In this document: positions 7,838 to 16,551 of the stretch, piece by piece
How positions within the stretch are numbered: position 1 is the first letter of the stretch
How the letters are laid out: every line of letters begins with the position of its first letter
IMG/VR virus record: IMGVR_UViG_3300031951_000346
Location: 1-44,143 of that record
Reading direction: 5' to 3' (one strand)
Length of the DNA stretch: 44,143 nucleotides
DNA from: a virus
The notes under the pieces: model-generated
Database searches by the model: none
Told to the model about the DNA's origin: nothing
The model's input: only the letters and a program-made list of their open reading frames with translations
Position numbers and translations under genes: made by a program

Positions 7838-8161
7838 ATGTCATCTTTACCAATTACCGGGACGGTTACGGGGACTGGTTCCGCGATTAACGTCTCTTTA
7901 GGCTTCGCGCCCGGATATGTAAAAATCTGGAACGAAACCGACACGAAGAAAGGCACGCTGGAGTGGTCATCCACTATGGCGGCGGCTTCGGGCTGGAAAA
8001 CCCTCAATGATGCGTATGTGACCCGGATCACATCGAATGGTATTTCTGCGTACACCGGCTCAACAACTGCCGGTGTGGGCTTTACCATTGGGGCAGATAC
8101 CGATCTGAATGGCGCATCTGATGTGATCCATTACATCGCTTTCCCGATCCGGGTGGCCTAA
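7838..8161 (+). CDS. Small beta-rich virion protein, possible head decoration protein
   Basis: This 107-residue protein follows the capsid gene by 32 bases with an AAAGGAA ribosome-binding site. Its sequence alternates strands and turns (GTVTGTGSAINVSLGFAPGY, then VKIWNETD) with no charged helices, as in small capsid decoration or cement proteins. The C-terminal half ends in a strand IHYIAFPIRVA. Genes in this position commonly encode abundant head surface proteins. I cannot name a family, so decoration is inferred from position and composition. Confidence 0.6.
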   Translation: MSSLPITGTVTGTGSAINVSLGFAPGYVKIWNETDTKKGTLEWSSTMAAASGWKTLNDAYVTRITSNGISAYTGSTTAGVGFTIGADTDLNGASDVIHYIAFPIRVA

Positions 8162-8162
8162 T

Positions 8163-8657
8163 ATGAGTGTATGGGCTGAACCAATCAAGCCCGGTGTGCT
8201 GACGGCAACAGACCTTAAGCACTACCGGCAAATCCCTGAAGCAGGGGCCTTCCTTGCGGCGGCTGTTGCTTCGGGCCGGACAAAATCAAATGTTGGTTTT
8301 GTTATCTCGCCCGGATTAACAAACATTGCGAATGTTGAGGTTCGGTTTCTGTCGCATGACAACAAGTTAGTTCCAGCGCCAAGAGTGTTTGATATTTTCT
8401 TGTCGGATGCTGCAACCGGAATAGGGCTAACAGCAACAACAGCATCTGGAACCGTTCAGGCAAAATCAGCATCTGGAACGCTGTTGTTTACCTATACGGC
8501 TAAAAAGCTGTTGAAGGTGCAGACGCTGGCAACAGGCTCTTATACGCTTGAGATCACAGACTCGGCAAAGACCGGCTTTTATGTGGCCGTTGTCGATCCT
8601 GTGTCTGGCTTGCCTATACTGTCGCGCAAGCTTGTTACCGCTGATTACGGCGCTTAA
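8163..8657 (+). CDS. Beta-rich virion protein
   Basis: This 164-residue protein starts one base after the previous stop. It has many short beta-type segments (ANVEVRFLSHDNK, VFDIFLSDAATG, KSASGTLLFTYTAKK, GSYTLEITD, TGFYVAVVD). The layout resembles immunoglobulin-like or jelly-roll surface domains on phage heads. A strong terminator follows directly, so it closes the capsid transcription block. The family is not recognised; a second decoration or fibre-like head protein is plausible. Confidence 0.6.
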   Translation: MSVWAEPIKPGVLTATDLKHYRQIPEAGAFLAAAVASGRTKSNVGFVISPGLTNIANVEVRFLSHDNKLVPAPRVFDIFLSDAATGIGLTATTASGTVQAKSASGTLLFTYTAKKLLKVQTLATGSYTLEITDSAKTGFYVAVVDPVSGLPILSRKLVTADYGA

Positions 8658-8663
8658 TACAGG

Positions 8664-8688
8664 GGCGGGGTGAAAGCCCCGCCTTTTA
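8664..8688 (+). terminator. Rho-independent terminator after the capsid block
   Basis: GGCGGGG (8664-8670), loop TGAAAG, CCCCGCC (8677-8683), then TTTTATT. This 7-bp GC stem with a T-run is a textbook intrinsic terminator. It would boost capsid and decoration transcripts relative to downstream tail genes. Confidence 0.85.
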
Positions 8689-8717
8689 TTCTCTCAACAA
8701 CATGAAAGGCCCGTCAC

Positions 8718-9200
8718 ATGTACGACCGCGCAAAACTGATTAAGGCAATCGAAACACACAATCTTGAAGTGGACAAGCGCAGCACTCTGGACAAGCTGAT
8801 TGACGCTGTGCGCAATGGCACGAATGAAGCCGTCCTTGAAAGCTGCAAAGCTGATACTGGTTACGATGCCATCCAAAAGGACATGGCAATTAACTTTGGC
8901 CGGACAGAAACACTTGAGGAAAAAGCTGACAAAGCCGCTTATGTGATTGTCAACATTGTGCAATCCTATGAAAGCACAGAGCCAAACTATGTGATTTTAG
9001 GCCACAATCTGCGGCAGATTAAAGTGGAGCGCGGTGTGCCTGTAAAACTGGAGCGGTGTTTTTTTCATTCTCTCAAAGAAGCCGTTATCACGCAGCCTCA
9101 CTTTGTCGGCAACGATGGCCGGGCTGATCCGCTGGCAACTTCTGGCGTGATCTTGCGCGAAGTGCCCCGTTATCCATATCAAATTGTTGGGGTGGCATAA
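8718..9200 (+). CDS. Virion-associated protein of unknown function
   Basis: This 160-residue protein begins after the terminator at ATG 8718, preceded by GAAAGG. The N-terminal half is helical (YDRAKLIKAIETHNLEVDK). The C-terminal half contains a short conserved-looking element, GHNLRQIKVERGVPVKLERC, then FFHSLKEAVITQ. Similar elements occur in phage proteins encoded between capsid and adaptor genes, where they are usually annotated as structural or hypothetical. No catalytic motif is visible. A head completion or whisker role is inferred from position only. Confidence 0.55.
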   Translation: MYDRAKLIKAIETHNLEVDKRSTLDKLIDAVRNGTNEAVLESCKADTGYDAIQKDMAINFGRTETLEEKADKAAYVIVNIVQSYESTEPNYVILGHNLRQIKVERGVPVKLERCFFHSLKEAVITQPHFVGNDGRADPLATSGVILREVPRYPYQIVGVA

Positions 9201-9204
9201 GATC

Positions 9205-9897
9205 ATGAATTATCTTGAGATATGCCAGAGGGTTGCCAAGCTGTCCGGGACGATTGGAGACAATCTCCCGGCCAGTGTTGTGTCGCAAACTGGCCGTCTT
9301 GGGTTGATTGTCACGCTGGTTCAAATGGCGTGGGACAAGATTCAGAACGCGCGTGCTGATTGGAATTGGGCGCGTTCTGAATATGATGAAAAGGCTCTGA
9401 TTGTCGGGCAGAACGCCTATACCGGCATCGGCCTTGGTCTGAGTGACCACAAGTTTTTCATCGTTGACAAATATACGCCAGTGCTTTGCTACCGGGTGGC
9501 TGATGGGATTGCACAGCAATATGAACTGATACCTCTGGACTGGGGCACGTTCAGAAAGCGTTACCTGGTCGGTAATGTCACTGATAGCGCCCCTTTTCAT
9601 GTGACGATCCGGCCAAGGGATGGGGCGCTGATGATTGGCCCTGCGCCAAACGAAGCATACAAGATTGCCGGTGAATACCTGCTGACCAATCAGGTGTTAT
9701 CCGCAAGCGCCGATATTCCACGGCTGCCGACTATTCACCATGACGTGCTCGTGCATCAGACCCTGGTTGATCTTGCTGGATATGATGAAGCGGCCGGGCC
9801 GTATCAGTTTGCCACCGCAGACCTCCGCGTGGCATGGCAACGGCTTGTGCATGACCAGATACCGAATATTACCGTCACGTGGGCATATAAACCATGA
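9205..9897 (+). CDS. Head-tail adaptor-like protein
   Basis: The best start is ATG 9205 (MNYLEICQRVAKLSG), giving 230 residues; an upstream TTG in frame has no support. The N-terminus matches the pattern of podovirus adaptor proteins: a first helix with EICQRVAKLSG, then VSQTGRLGLIVTLVQMAWDK and QNARADWNWARSEY. A beta domain follows, then a helical C-terminus (YDEAAGPYQFATADLRVAWQ). Such adaptors bind the portal and receive the nozzle or tail tube. Its place between portal/capsid and the nozzle-like gene agrees. It overlaps the next gene by four bases. Confidence 0.7.
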   Translation: MNYLEICQRVAKLSGTIGDNLPASVVSQTGRLGLIVTLVQMAWDKIQNARADWNWARSEYDEKALIVGQNAYTGIGLGLSDHKFFIVDKYTPVLCYRVADGIAQQYELIPLDWGTFRKRYLVGNVTDSAPFHVTIRPRDGALMIGPAPNEAYKIAGEYLLTNQVLSASADIPRLPTIHHDVLVHQTLVDLAGYDEAAGPYQFATADLRVAWQRLVHDQIPNITVTWAYKP

Positions 9898-11990
9898 GGG
9901 GCGGCCAACAAACCATATACACGGCACTGGGTGGGGGGCTTGATCTTGTCACGGCCCCTATTAACCGTGCGCCTGGCGGTTTGATTTCGTGCCTGAATTA
10001 TGAGCCGCGCCCAGAAGGGTATCGCCGGGTGAAGGGCATTGAACGATATGATGGCCGGGCGCTGGCGTCTGAAGCCTCATATTGGACAATCAGTTACGAT
10101 GCTGGGGTTGCCTCGATTGCTGAGGGCAACACGGTCACGGGTGCAACATCTGGGGCCACGGGGAAATGCCTTGTTGCGGCAACAATCACAGCAGGATCAA
10201 CCGGCACGCTTGTTTTGACGGATGTGACCGGCACGTTCCAGGATAATGAGGCGTTGCAGGTGTCTGCCGTTACCAAATGCACAGCAAACGGCGTTGCTGT
10301 TGAGCGCGGGGCATTGACGGATACGCTGGATAGCACCTATCTGCAAGACGCGATCGAGACGCGCCGGGCGTTAATCAACCCTATTACAGGCTCTGGCGCG
10401 ATTAGGGGCGTGTGGATATACAACAGCGTGACCTATGCGTTCCGCGATAATGCTGGGGCGACTGCGTGCGTGATGTGGAAATCAACGGGATCAGGCTGGA
10501 CAAGCGTTGATCTTGGGGTGTCTGTGTCGTTCACAACCGGGCTTGCTGCTGGCATCGCTGAGGGCGCGACACTGACCGGCGCGACATCGGGAGCAACTGG
10601 AACCGTGCGCCGGGTGATTGTCACCAGCGGGGCGTTTGCGGCCAATAACGCAGTCGGGCGGATTATTCTGACGGGCGTGACCGGGACATATAGCAATGGC
10701 GAGTTTCTACAGATCAGCGCATCAACACGCGCCACGGCATCGGCGGCGAGCATGGCGATCACGCTGTTGCCTGGCGGTAAATATGAGTTTCAGAACTACA
10801 ATTTCTATGGGGCCAGCAACTTAAAGCGCATGTATGGATGCGATGGGGTGAACAAGGCTTTTGAGTTTGACGGCACGGCGTTTGTTCCGATCATAACCGG
10901 CATGGCTAACGATACGCCCAAGCACCTTGCTTGCCACAAGAATTATCTGTTCTTGTCGTTCGCCGGTGGGTCGTTGCAGTTTTCAGCCCTGGGCAATCCG
11001 ATCTCATGGTCTGTTGTGTTGGGCGCTGGTGAAATTGGTTTGGGCGATGAAATCACTGCACTGGTTCCGGGCTATCAATCAACCATGCCGGTATTTGGGC
11101 GCAACAAAACGGCCATTCTTTACGGCGATGTGTTTGGTGGATCGGGTGCGGATGCCAGCTTGAAAGTGCTTTCGGAAGAGGCTGGCTGTATTGAGTGGAC
11201 AATGCAGCTTCTAAGCACACCTATTTTCGTTGATGATCGGGGTATAAGGTCGCTGCAAGCCGTGCAGGATTTTGGTAATTTTAGCATCGGGACGCTATCA
11301 ACCAACATCAAGCCGATCCTTGATCGTTACAAGGAGTTAGGTGTTTATCCGGTTCAAAGTGTGGCAATACGCGAGACAAACCAGTTAAGGCTGTTCATGT
11401 CTAACGGTGCTGGCCTGATTATGGATATGTCCAAGGTGGCGGCTGGCGGCAATGTTGAGTTTACCAATTTCAAGCTGACCAAAAACGATGTTGATCTGGT
11501 GGTTAGCGCGGTTTCTTCCTGCGAGGATAACAACGGCAATGAGGTTATCACCTTTGGTTCAACTGATGGTTATGTTTACCGGATGGAAAGCGGCACATCA
11601 TACGATGGATATGCTGTTACGGCCTATGTTCGGATGCCGTTTGCGCACTTCAAACAGCCGACTATTGAAAAACGGTACCACAAAGCCACGATTGAATGCA
11701 GCACAACAAGCGTTGTGGCTCTGAGCATTGCCGCAGATTTTAGCTATGGCTCGCTGGAATTGCCAAGCCTTTCAGCGGTTGATCTTGATGTTGCTGGTGG
11801 CGGCGGATTTTGGGACGAAAGCAACTGGTCGCAATTCCTCTGGTCACAGGTTGAGGGACAGGCAGAGGCGTATATTTCAGGCATTGGCACAAACATATCC
11901 GTTGTTGTCCTGTCGCAAGAAACCTATTCCGATCCGCACACGTTGCACGGCATCGTGTTTCACTTTTCACAAAGGAAGCTGAAAAGATGA
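9894..11990 (+). CDS. Tail nozzle-like structural protein
   Basis: This 698-residue protein starts ATG at 9894. Its N-terminus (GGGLDLVTAPINRAPGG, then SCLNYEPRPEGYRRVKG) is characteristic of podovirus tail proteins encoded after the adaptor, often called nozzle or tail tubular protein. Two internal repeats of about 60 residues, near residues 75-135 and 222-285, share the motif TGATSGATG, then a TGT-type strand turn and an LTGVTGTY or LTDVTGTF element; they look like inserted beta domains. The middle part (PVFGRNKTAILYGDVFGGSG) suits a beta-propeller. It probably forms the tail tip through which DNA exits. The subfamily is uncertain. Confidence 0.7.
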   Translation: MRGGQQTIYTALGGGLDLVTAPINRAPGGLISCLNYEPRPEGYRRVKGIERYDGRALASEASYWTISYDAGVASIAEGNTVTGATSGATGKCLVAATITAGSTGTLVLTDVTGTFQDNEALQVSAVTKCTANGVAVERGALTDTLDSTYLQDAIETRRALINPITGSGAIRGVWIYNSVTYAFRDNAGATACVMWKSTGSGWTSVDLGVSVSFTTGLAAGIAEGATLTGATSGATGTVRRVIVTSGAFAANNAVGRIILTGVTGTYSNGEFLQISASTRATASAASMAITLLPGGKYEFQNYNFYGASNLKRMYGCDGVNKAFEFDGTAFVPIITGMANDTPKHLACHKNYLFLSFAGGSLQFSALGNPISWSVVLGAGEIGLGDEITALVPGYQSTMPVFGRNKTAILYGDVFGGSGADASLKVLSEEAGCIEWTMQLLSTPIFVDDRGIRSLQAVQDFGNFSIGTLSTNIKPILDRYKELGVYPVQSVAIRETNQLRLFMSNGAGLIMDMSKVAAGGNVEFTNFKLTKNDVDLVVSAVSSCEDNNGNEVITFGSTDGYVYRMESGTSYDGYAVTAYVRMPFAHFKQPTIEKRYHKATIECSTTSVVALSIAADFSYGSLELPSLSAVDLDVAGGGGFWDESNWSQFLWSQVEGQAEAYISGIGTNISVVVLSQETYSDPHTLHGIVFHFSQRKLKR

Positions 11991-13144
11991 CCTATTTCAC
12001 ACCAACAGATGTTGGCGCACCGAATACGCTGGCACGGGTTCAAAATATTGAATCAAACTTTCAGGCTATCGCTGACGGGTTTGCGCTGGTTGAAGACGAT
12101 ATTGTCGATATTTACGTCACGGCTGGCGGCACAGCAAACGCACTGACTGCAACCGTGACGCCTGCGCCGGTGTCTTATGTCGATGGTTACTATGTGGCGT
12201 TTAAGGCGATTGCAACAAACACCAGCCGGACTGTGACGCTTAACGTCAATGGTGTGGGCGCGGTGGTTATTGAAGATGCGGCGGGTGGTCAAATTAACAT
12301 TGGTGATCTGGTTGCTGGGTCGATCAATGCGGTGCGGTATAACAGCACGCACGCTTCTTGGCAGTTAATCAGCATCGGCGCAACAGCGGCCATTCAGGCA
12401 ACAGCGGCGGCGGCCAGTGCTTCGGCTGCATCTGCTAGCGCGGCGGCGGCGGCGGCGAGCGCGGCGGGGGTTAATCTGCCTTCTGTCACGGCCGCAGATA
12501 AAGGCAAAAAGCTATTTGTCAACACGGCTGGCTCTGGCTACGAATTGCGGAACCCAACAGTTTTAACAACAAACACAACGGTTTTGAATGGCGATGTTGT
12601 GGTTGCGGATAGCAGCGGCGGGGCTTTTACGGTCACATTGCCAGCCAGCCCGGCGACAGGTGCACAGGTTGAGATATTCCGTCAAGGGGCAAACACGGTC
12701 ACAGTGGGGCGCAACAGCAGCACGATTGAAACTGTTGCATCTGACTGGGATATTCCGCGCGACAAGCTAGCGGTGATCTTTGTCTATGACGGCACGACAT
12801 GGCGGCGCTATCATTCGGAGCGCAATCCGGTTGTCGATAAGGGTTCTGTCGGCACGGGAACAGTCACATTTAATTACGCCAACGGAAAAAACCAAAAACT
12901 AACCGTGACCGGCAATTTGACGATTGCGCTAACTGGCGGTGTTGCTGGTGAATTTGACCAAATGGTGATTGAACTTGTCAACGGCGGCTCGGCCACGATC
13001 ACATGGCCGACTGTGACATGGATGGTTGGCGATGGCTCAAGTTCGGCATCATTTGCAAGTTTGGGGATAACGCTGGCAACATCCGGCACAAACTTTATTG
13101 GGTTCAAGTGGAACGGCACAACCAACTTTGGAAGGGCTGTTTGA
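11987..13144 (+). CDS. Tail fibre protein
   Basis: This 385-residue protein overlaps the nozzle gene by four bases. The N-terminus (residues 1-60) would attach to the tail. After a beta module (residues 45-125), an Ala/Ser-only heptad stretch lies around residues 133-158 (AAAASASAASASAAAAAASA), a collagen-like or coiled trimer spacer seen in phage fibres. Two further beta modules follow (about 175-280 and 285-385), the second ending GFKWNGTTNFGRA. Fibres of this type bind the host surface. The stop codon overlaps the next fibre gene's start by one base (TGATG), so the two are probably made together. Confidence 0.75.
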   Translation: MTYFTPTDVGAPNTLARVQNIESNFQAIADGFALVEDDIVDIYVTAGGTANALTATVTPAPVSYVDGYYVAFKAIATNTSRTVTLNVNGVGAVVIEDAAGGQINIGDLVAGSINAVRYNSTHASWQLISIGATAAIQATAAAASASAASASAAAAAASAAGVNLPSVTAADKGKKLFVNTAGSGYELRNPTVLTTNTTVLNGDVVVADSSGGAFTVTLPASPATGAQVEIFRQGANTVTVGRNSSTIETVASDWDIPRDKLAVIFVYDGTTWRRYHSERNPVVDKGSVGTGTVTFNYANGKNQKLTVTGNLTIALTGGVAGEFDQMVIELVNGGSATITWPTVTWMVGDGSSSASFASLGITLATSGTNFIGFKWNGTTNFGRAV

Positions 13145-14082
13145 TGAATATAACTGATTTTGGTGTGAAAACGGTAGGGGTGTCGTGGACGAAGAACCAG
13201 ATAAGCACGGCCGGTCATGTGTATTATGATGTTTGCTGGAATGGCACCGCATGGTGCCTTGTTGGCAACAATGGCGCTGGAACCGGGTTGATTTACACAG
13301 CCTCAACGCCGAGCGGAACATGGACGAGCCGGTCGCCAACGACAAGCGCAGCGAATCTTTATGCCTGCGCAACTAATGGGGCACGGTTTGTTGTTGTTGG
13401 CGCAACCTCGGCAAATCCGGGGGTCTATTCTAATGACAATGGTGCAACATGGACGCTTAACGGCATTCATCAAGCAGCTTGGCGTGGGTTGTGTTTTGGC
13501 GGCGGTTTGTTTGTGGCTGTTGCAAATACTGGTGGCGGCACACCACTAGCGTCAACCAGTTCTGATGGGATAACATGGACAAGTCAAACCATTGGGACGG
13601 CCGATTGGGAGGATGTCTTTTATGGTGGCGGTCTTTATGTGGCTGTTGGCAGAGCGGGCGCAATATCAACATCACCAGATGGCGTAACATGGACTGCACG
13701 CACTAGCGGCACAACGGATAATTTATGGCGCGTTCGATACAAAGCTGGTGTTTGGCTGACCGTCGGTGCGCCCGGTGTTGGTGGTGCTGGTCGGGCATTG
13801 TTGTCATACGATGGCATTACATGGGCCAATCAAACATTACCGGCGCAAGCCGAAAACCTCGTGGGGCTTGGCGTGCACAAAAACTGGTTTCTTGCCGGGC
13901 CGCAAGCCTCTACCTATTCAGCACAAGTGTGGCGCTCAATTAGCGGCCTTACTGGTGGCTATCGCACAGGATCCACGGGAATTCCAACACTTGCGACAAT
14001 TTACGGCATTGCTTCCGATGGTGTCAATATTGTGGCAATATACACCGCATCAAGCGATAATGGCGTACTGATTTCAAGCTAA
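13144..14082 (+). CDS. Beta-propeller tail fibre or receptor-binding protein
   Basis: The coupled start ATG 13144 gives 312 residues; longer in-frame extensions would overlap the previous gene fully and are unlikely. At least four Asp-box-like repeats appear: SNDNGATW, SSDGITW, SPDGVTW and SYDGITW. Each follows a strand such as RFVVVG, LFVAVAN or LYVAVG, at spacings of about 40 residues. This is the pattern of a sialidase-type beta-propeller or WD-like lectin domain. No catalytic arginine triad is evident, so binding rather than hydrolysis is more likely. It is probably the tip that recognises the host glycan. Confidence 0.7.
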   Translation: MNITDFGVKTVGVSWTKNQISTAGHVYYDVCWNGTAWCLVGNNGAGTGLIYTASTPSGTWTSRSPTTSAANLYACATNGARFVVVGATSANPGVYSNDNGATWTLNGIHQAAWRGLCFGGGLFVAVANTGGGTPLASTSSDGITWTSQTIGTADWEDVFYGGGLYVAVGRAGAISTSPDGVTWTARTSGTTDNLWRVRYKAGVWLTVGAPGVGGAGRALLSYDGITWANQTLPAQAENLVGLGVHKNWFLAGPQASTYSAQVWRSISGLTGGYRTGSTGIPTLATIYGIASDGVNIVAIYTASSDNGVLISS

Positions 14083-14093
14083 AGGGGCTGAAA

Positions 14094-15224
14094 ATGGCAA
14101 CATTTAAATATGGCGCAACCAGCGCGGCGCAGGAAGCAGAACGGCAAGGGTTTGTTAATGCCGGGTATAATCCGGCAAATGGCTTTGGCGGCGGGAAAGC
14201 CGTTGCATGGGCCGCGCAACAAGCAACCCCTTCGGCAACACCCAAGCCTGTTACAACACCAGCCACCACATATAAATATGGAGCCAATAGCGCAGCACAA
14301 GAGGCTGAACGCGCAAAGGTGTTTCAGGATGATGCGGCACAGGGCGGCAATCTGCAATCCCTTTATGATAGCGGCCAGTTTCAGTTTGGCAATGGGGCGC
14401 TAAAGGTTTATGACGCAACGCGCAAAGCCACGCTTAACCAAACGCAGCCATACAAAGCGCCGACTGTGCAGCCTGTGGGGTTGCTTAATGTTAATTCTGT
14501 GCCAACGGCTGACAGTGAGGTCAACCGGATTGTAACGGCTGGCAGTCCTTTGCTTGACGCAGCACGAACACGAGGCCAAGGGTTTGCACAACAGCGCGGT
14601 TTGTTGAATAGCAGCATTGCCGGGCAAGCGGGGGAACAGGCGGTCATTGAGACGGCGACACCTCTGGCGCAAACGAACGTATCGTCTGCTTTGTCACAGA
14701 ACCAGCAGGCCAATCAGATCAATGCAGCGGCACAGCAACAGGCGCAACAGCTTGAGGTTGGCGCTGGGGTTGATTATTCAAAAATCAATCAGTCCGCACA
14801 GCAATTTAATCAGGGCTTGCTGGACAATGCGGCCAATCGGGAAAATCAGGTTTTGTTGCAGGGAATGCAAAGCGCCGCAAATGAAAAAACTGGCCTTGCC
14901 TCCACGCTGCAAACCATCAACGCGCAGTATGAGACGAACATTACGAATCTGAACAACAATCGCGACATTCCGGCGGATGCACGCAAACAGCTTGAGGCGT
15001 CATTTGCGCAGTCGCGTGACAATCAGATTGCCGCACTGCAAGCCGTGTACAACGTGCCCCTTGGTGATTACTTTGCCGCGCCTCAACCCGGCCAGCAACC
15101 GGCCACGCCAGCAAATTCAGCCACAGCATCGGCAGACATTAACACCCTGATAAACACGTTGCAGGGGCAAAAGCTAAATGATACAATGAAACAACAGCTT
15201 CTTGCTGTTTTGGCGCGCCAATGA
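14094..15224 (+). CDS. Internal virion or tail protein with duplicated N-terminal motif
   Basis: This 376-residue protein has a repeated motif near residues 3-16 and 60-73 (FKYGATSAAQEAER and YKYGANSAAQEAER). The middle is Gln/Ala/Asn-rich and helical (QANQINAAAQQQAQQLEVGA), with long coiled-coil character to about residue 310, followed by a Pro/Ala-rich linker and short helix. This fits ejected internal proteins or tail rod components. It heads a group of five overlapping genes leading to the giant ejection protein, which favours an ejection role. The repeat may be a packaging or assembly tag. The family is not recognised. Confidence 0.55.
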   Translation: MATFKYGATSAAQEAERQGFVNAGYNPANGFGGGKAVAWAAQQATPSATPKPVTTPATTYKYGANSAAQEAERAKVFQDDAAQGGNLQSLYDSGQFQFGNGALKVYDATRKATLNQTQPYKAPTVQPVGLLNVNSVPTADSEVNRIVTAGSPLLDAARTRGQGFAQQRGLLNSSIAGQAGEQAVIETATPLAQTNVSSALSQNQQANQINAAAQQQAQQLEVGAGVDYSKINQSAQQFNQGLLDNAANRENQVLLQGMQSAANEKTGLASTLQTINAQYETNITNLNNNRDIPADARKQLEASFAQSRDNQIAALQAVYNVPLGDYFAAPQPGQQPATPANSATASADINTLINTLQGQKLNDTMKQQLLAVLARQ

Positions 15225-15700
15225 GTAGCCTATTCGTTCGCCCAGCCGAGTTTACCGACATCCCTGATGTTGTTGCGATCATTGCAGATGGTCACAAAAG
15301 ATCAAGGTACAAGGATCAAGCTTGGTGTGAGGGCAAATTGAAAACCATCCTGCGCAACGCAATTATGAGGCACGGAAAAGGGCGCGAGGCTTGCGCCTTT
15401 GTTGCTGTGTCTGGCGGCAGCGTGGTGGGTGTGATTGTTGGCGTTCTTGATCGGCTGTATGGCATCTCGATCAATCCTTACGCCACAGATGTTTTTTTCC
15501 TGACCAAACAGAACGCTCCGGCAAAGGCTGCTGCCGCATTGCTTAATCAGTTTGAGCAATGGGCAAAGTCAATTCCAGACCTGATTGAAATCCGCCTGGG
15601 CAACACTGGCGCGGTCGTTGATTACGTCAAGAGCGGGTCTCTTTATGATCGGCGCGGGTATGAACGCGACGGGTATTTTTTCAGAAAGGCCATGCAATGA
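15221..15700 (+). CDS. GNAT-type acetyltransferase-like protein
   Basis: This 159-residue protein starts ATG at 15221 (ATGA overlap). It follows the GNAT fold order: beta1 FVRPAEFTDIPDVVAIIADG, then ACAFVAVSGGSVVGVIVGVL (strands 2-4), and AKAAAALLNQFEQWAKS with a long helix. The C-terminal strand IEIRLGN precedes YDRRGYERDGYFFRKAM, the typical end of GNAT proteins. The classical pyrophosphate loop (Q/RxxGxG/A) is degenerate (TKQNAPAKAAA). Podoviruses often carry a GNAT-like gene among ejection proteins. It may modify a virion or host protein, but the substrate is unknown and activity may be lost. Confidence 0.7.
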   Translation: MSSLFVRPAEFTDIPDVVAIIADGHKRSRYKDQAWCEGKLKTILRNAIMRHGKGREACAFVAVSGGSVVGVIVGVLDRLYGISINPYATDVFFLTKQNAPAKAAAALLNQFEQWAKSIPDLIEIRLGNTGAVVDYVKSGSLYDRRGYERDGYFFRKAMQ

Positions 15701-16551
15701 GTGGGGTGGCAAAAGGCGTTGGCAAGGTTTTCAAAAAGGTTGCAAAGGTTGTAACCAAGGTTGCGCCGTATGTTTTGGCTGCTGCTGCCGTGGTGTTTAC
15801 GGCTGGCGCGGCTATTCCGGCTGTCGGTGCAGCGCTGGGTGGCGCTACATTGTCGGGCACGCTGGGGGCTGGCGTTGCGTCTGTTCTTGGCGAGGGGGCG
15901 TTATCCAGTATTGTCACCGGGGCCTTAACCAAGGCGGCGTATGGCGCGGCGATTGGTGGCATCACCTCAAAGCTGACCGGCGGCAAGTTTTCTGACGGCC
16001 TCAAAATGGGCGCATTGACTGGCGCAATCGCTGGTGGTGTGGGTGAGGCCGTGTCACAAGCCGGGCTGTTCGGATCGTCTGCCGCCACAGGGGCAACGCC
16101 GGGCGTATCTGAGGCCATTCAGCCAGAAGGTGCCTATGCGCCGGGTGCAGTGCAATCTCAAACACTCGCGCCGCAGGGCTTGTTAAATTCCGGGGGAATG
16201 TCAACACCAGCGCCCGGTTTTGAATTGGGCAATGCGACATCAAGCGCCACAAGTGCGGCTGATTCTGCTGGCGGCCTATTGTCAAAAGGCGGTTGGCTGG
16301 AACGTAACGGCGATTTGGCCGGGAATGTTATCACCGGTTTGGGCAAAGGCTTGCTTGGAAGTAGCGAGGCAGAGGCCGCAGCAAAAGCCGAGCGTGAAAA
16401 GGTCAATATGGCGCGTGAAAACTACGCTGGCGCTGGTGGCTTGTTGGCCTATCAGCCAAACATTCAGGGCCTGACAAAGTTTGGGCAAAGCCGGAATTTC
16501 GGCGGGTATGTGCGCGATCCTGGCACGGGTAGGTATTTATGGCAGAGTTAA
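15697..16551 (+). CDS. Gly/Ala-rich membrane-active ejection protein
   Basis: This 284-residue protein starts ATG at 15697 (ATGA overlap). A basic amphipathic N-terminus (KGVGKVFKKVAKVVTKVA) is followed by hydrophobic Gly/Ala-rich segments (YVLAAAAVVFTAGAAIPAVG, then GAAIGGITSKLTGG, then ALTGAIAGGVGEAVS). This is typical of podovirus internal proteins that insert in the host envelope during DNA ejection. The C-terminus ends GYVRDPGTGRYLWQS, a putative assembly tail. Neighbours on both sides overlap it. Function is inferred from composition and position. Confidence 0.6.
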   Translation: MSGVAKGVGKVFKKVAKVVTKVAPYVLAAAAVVFTAGAAIPAVGAALGGATLSGTLGAGVASVLGEGALSSIVTGALTKAAYGAAIGGITSKLTGGKFSDGLKMGALTGAIAGGVGEAVSQAGLFGSSAATGATPGVSEAIQPEGAYAPGAVQSQTLAPQGLLNSGGMSTPAPGFELGNATSSATSAADSAGGLLSKGGWLERNGDLAGNVITGLGKGLLGSSEAEAAAKAEREKVNMARENYAGAGGLLAYQPNIQGLTKFGQSRNFGGYVRDPGTGRYLWQS

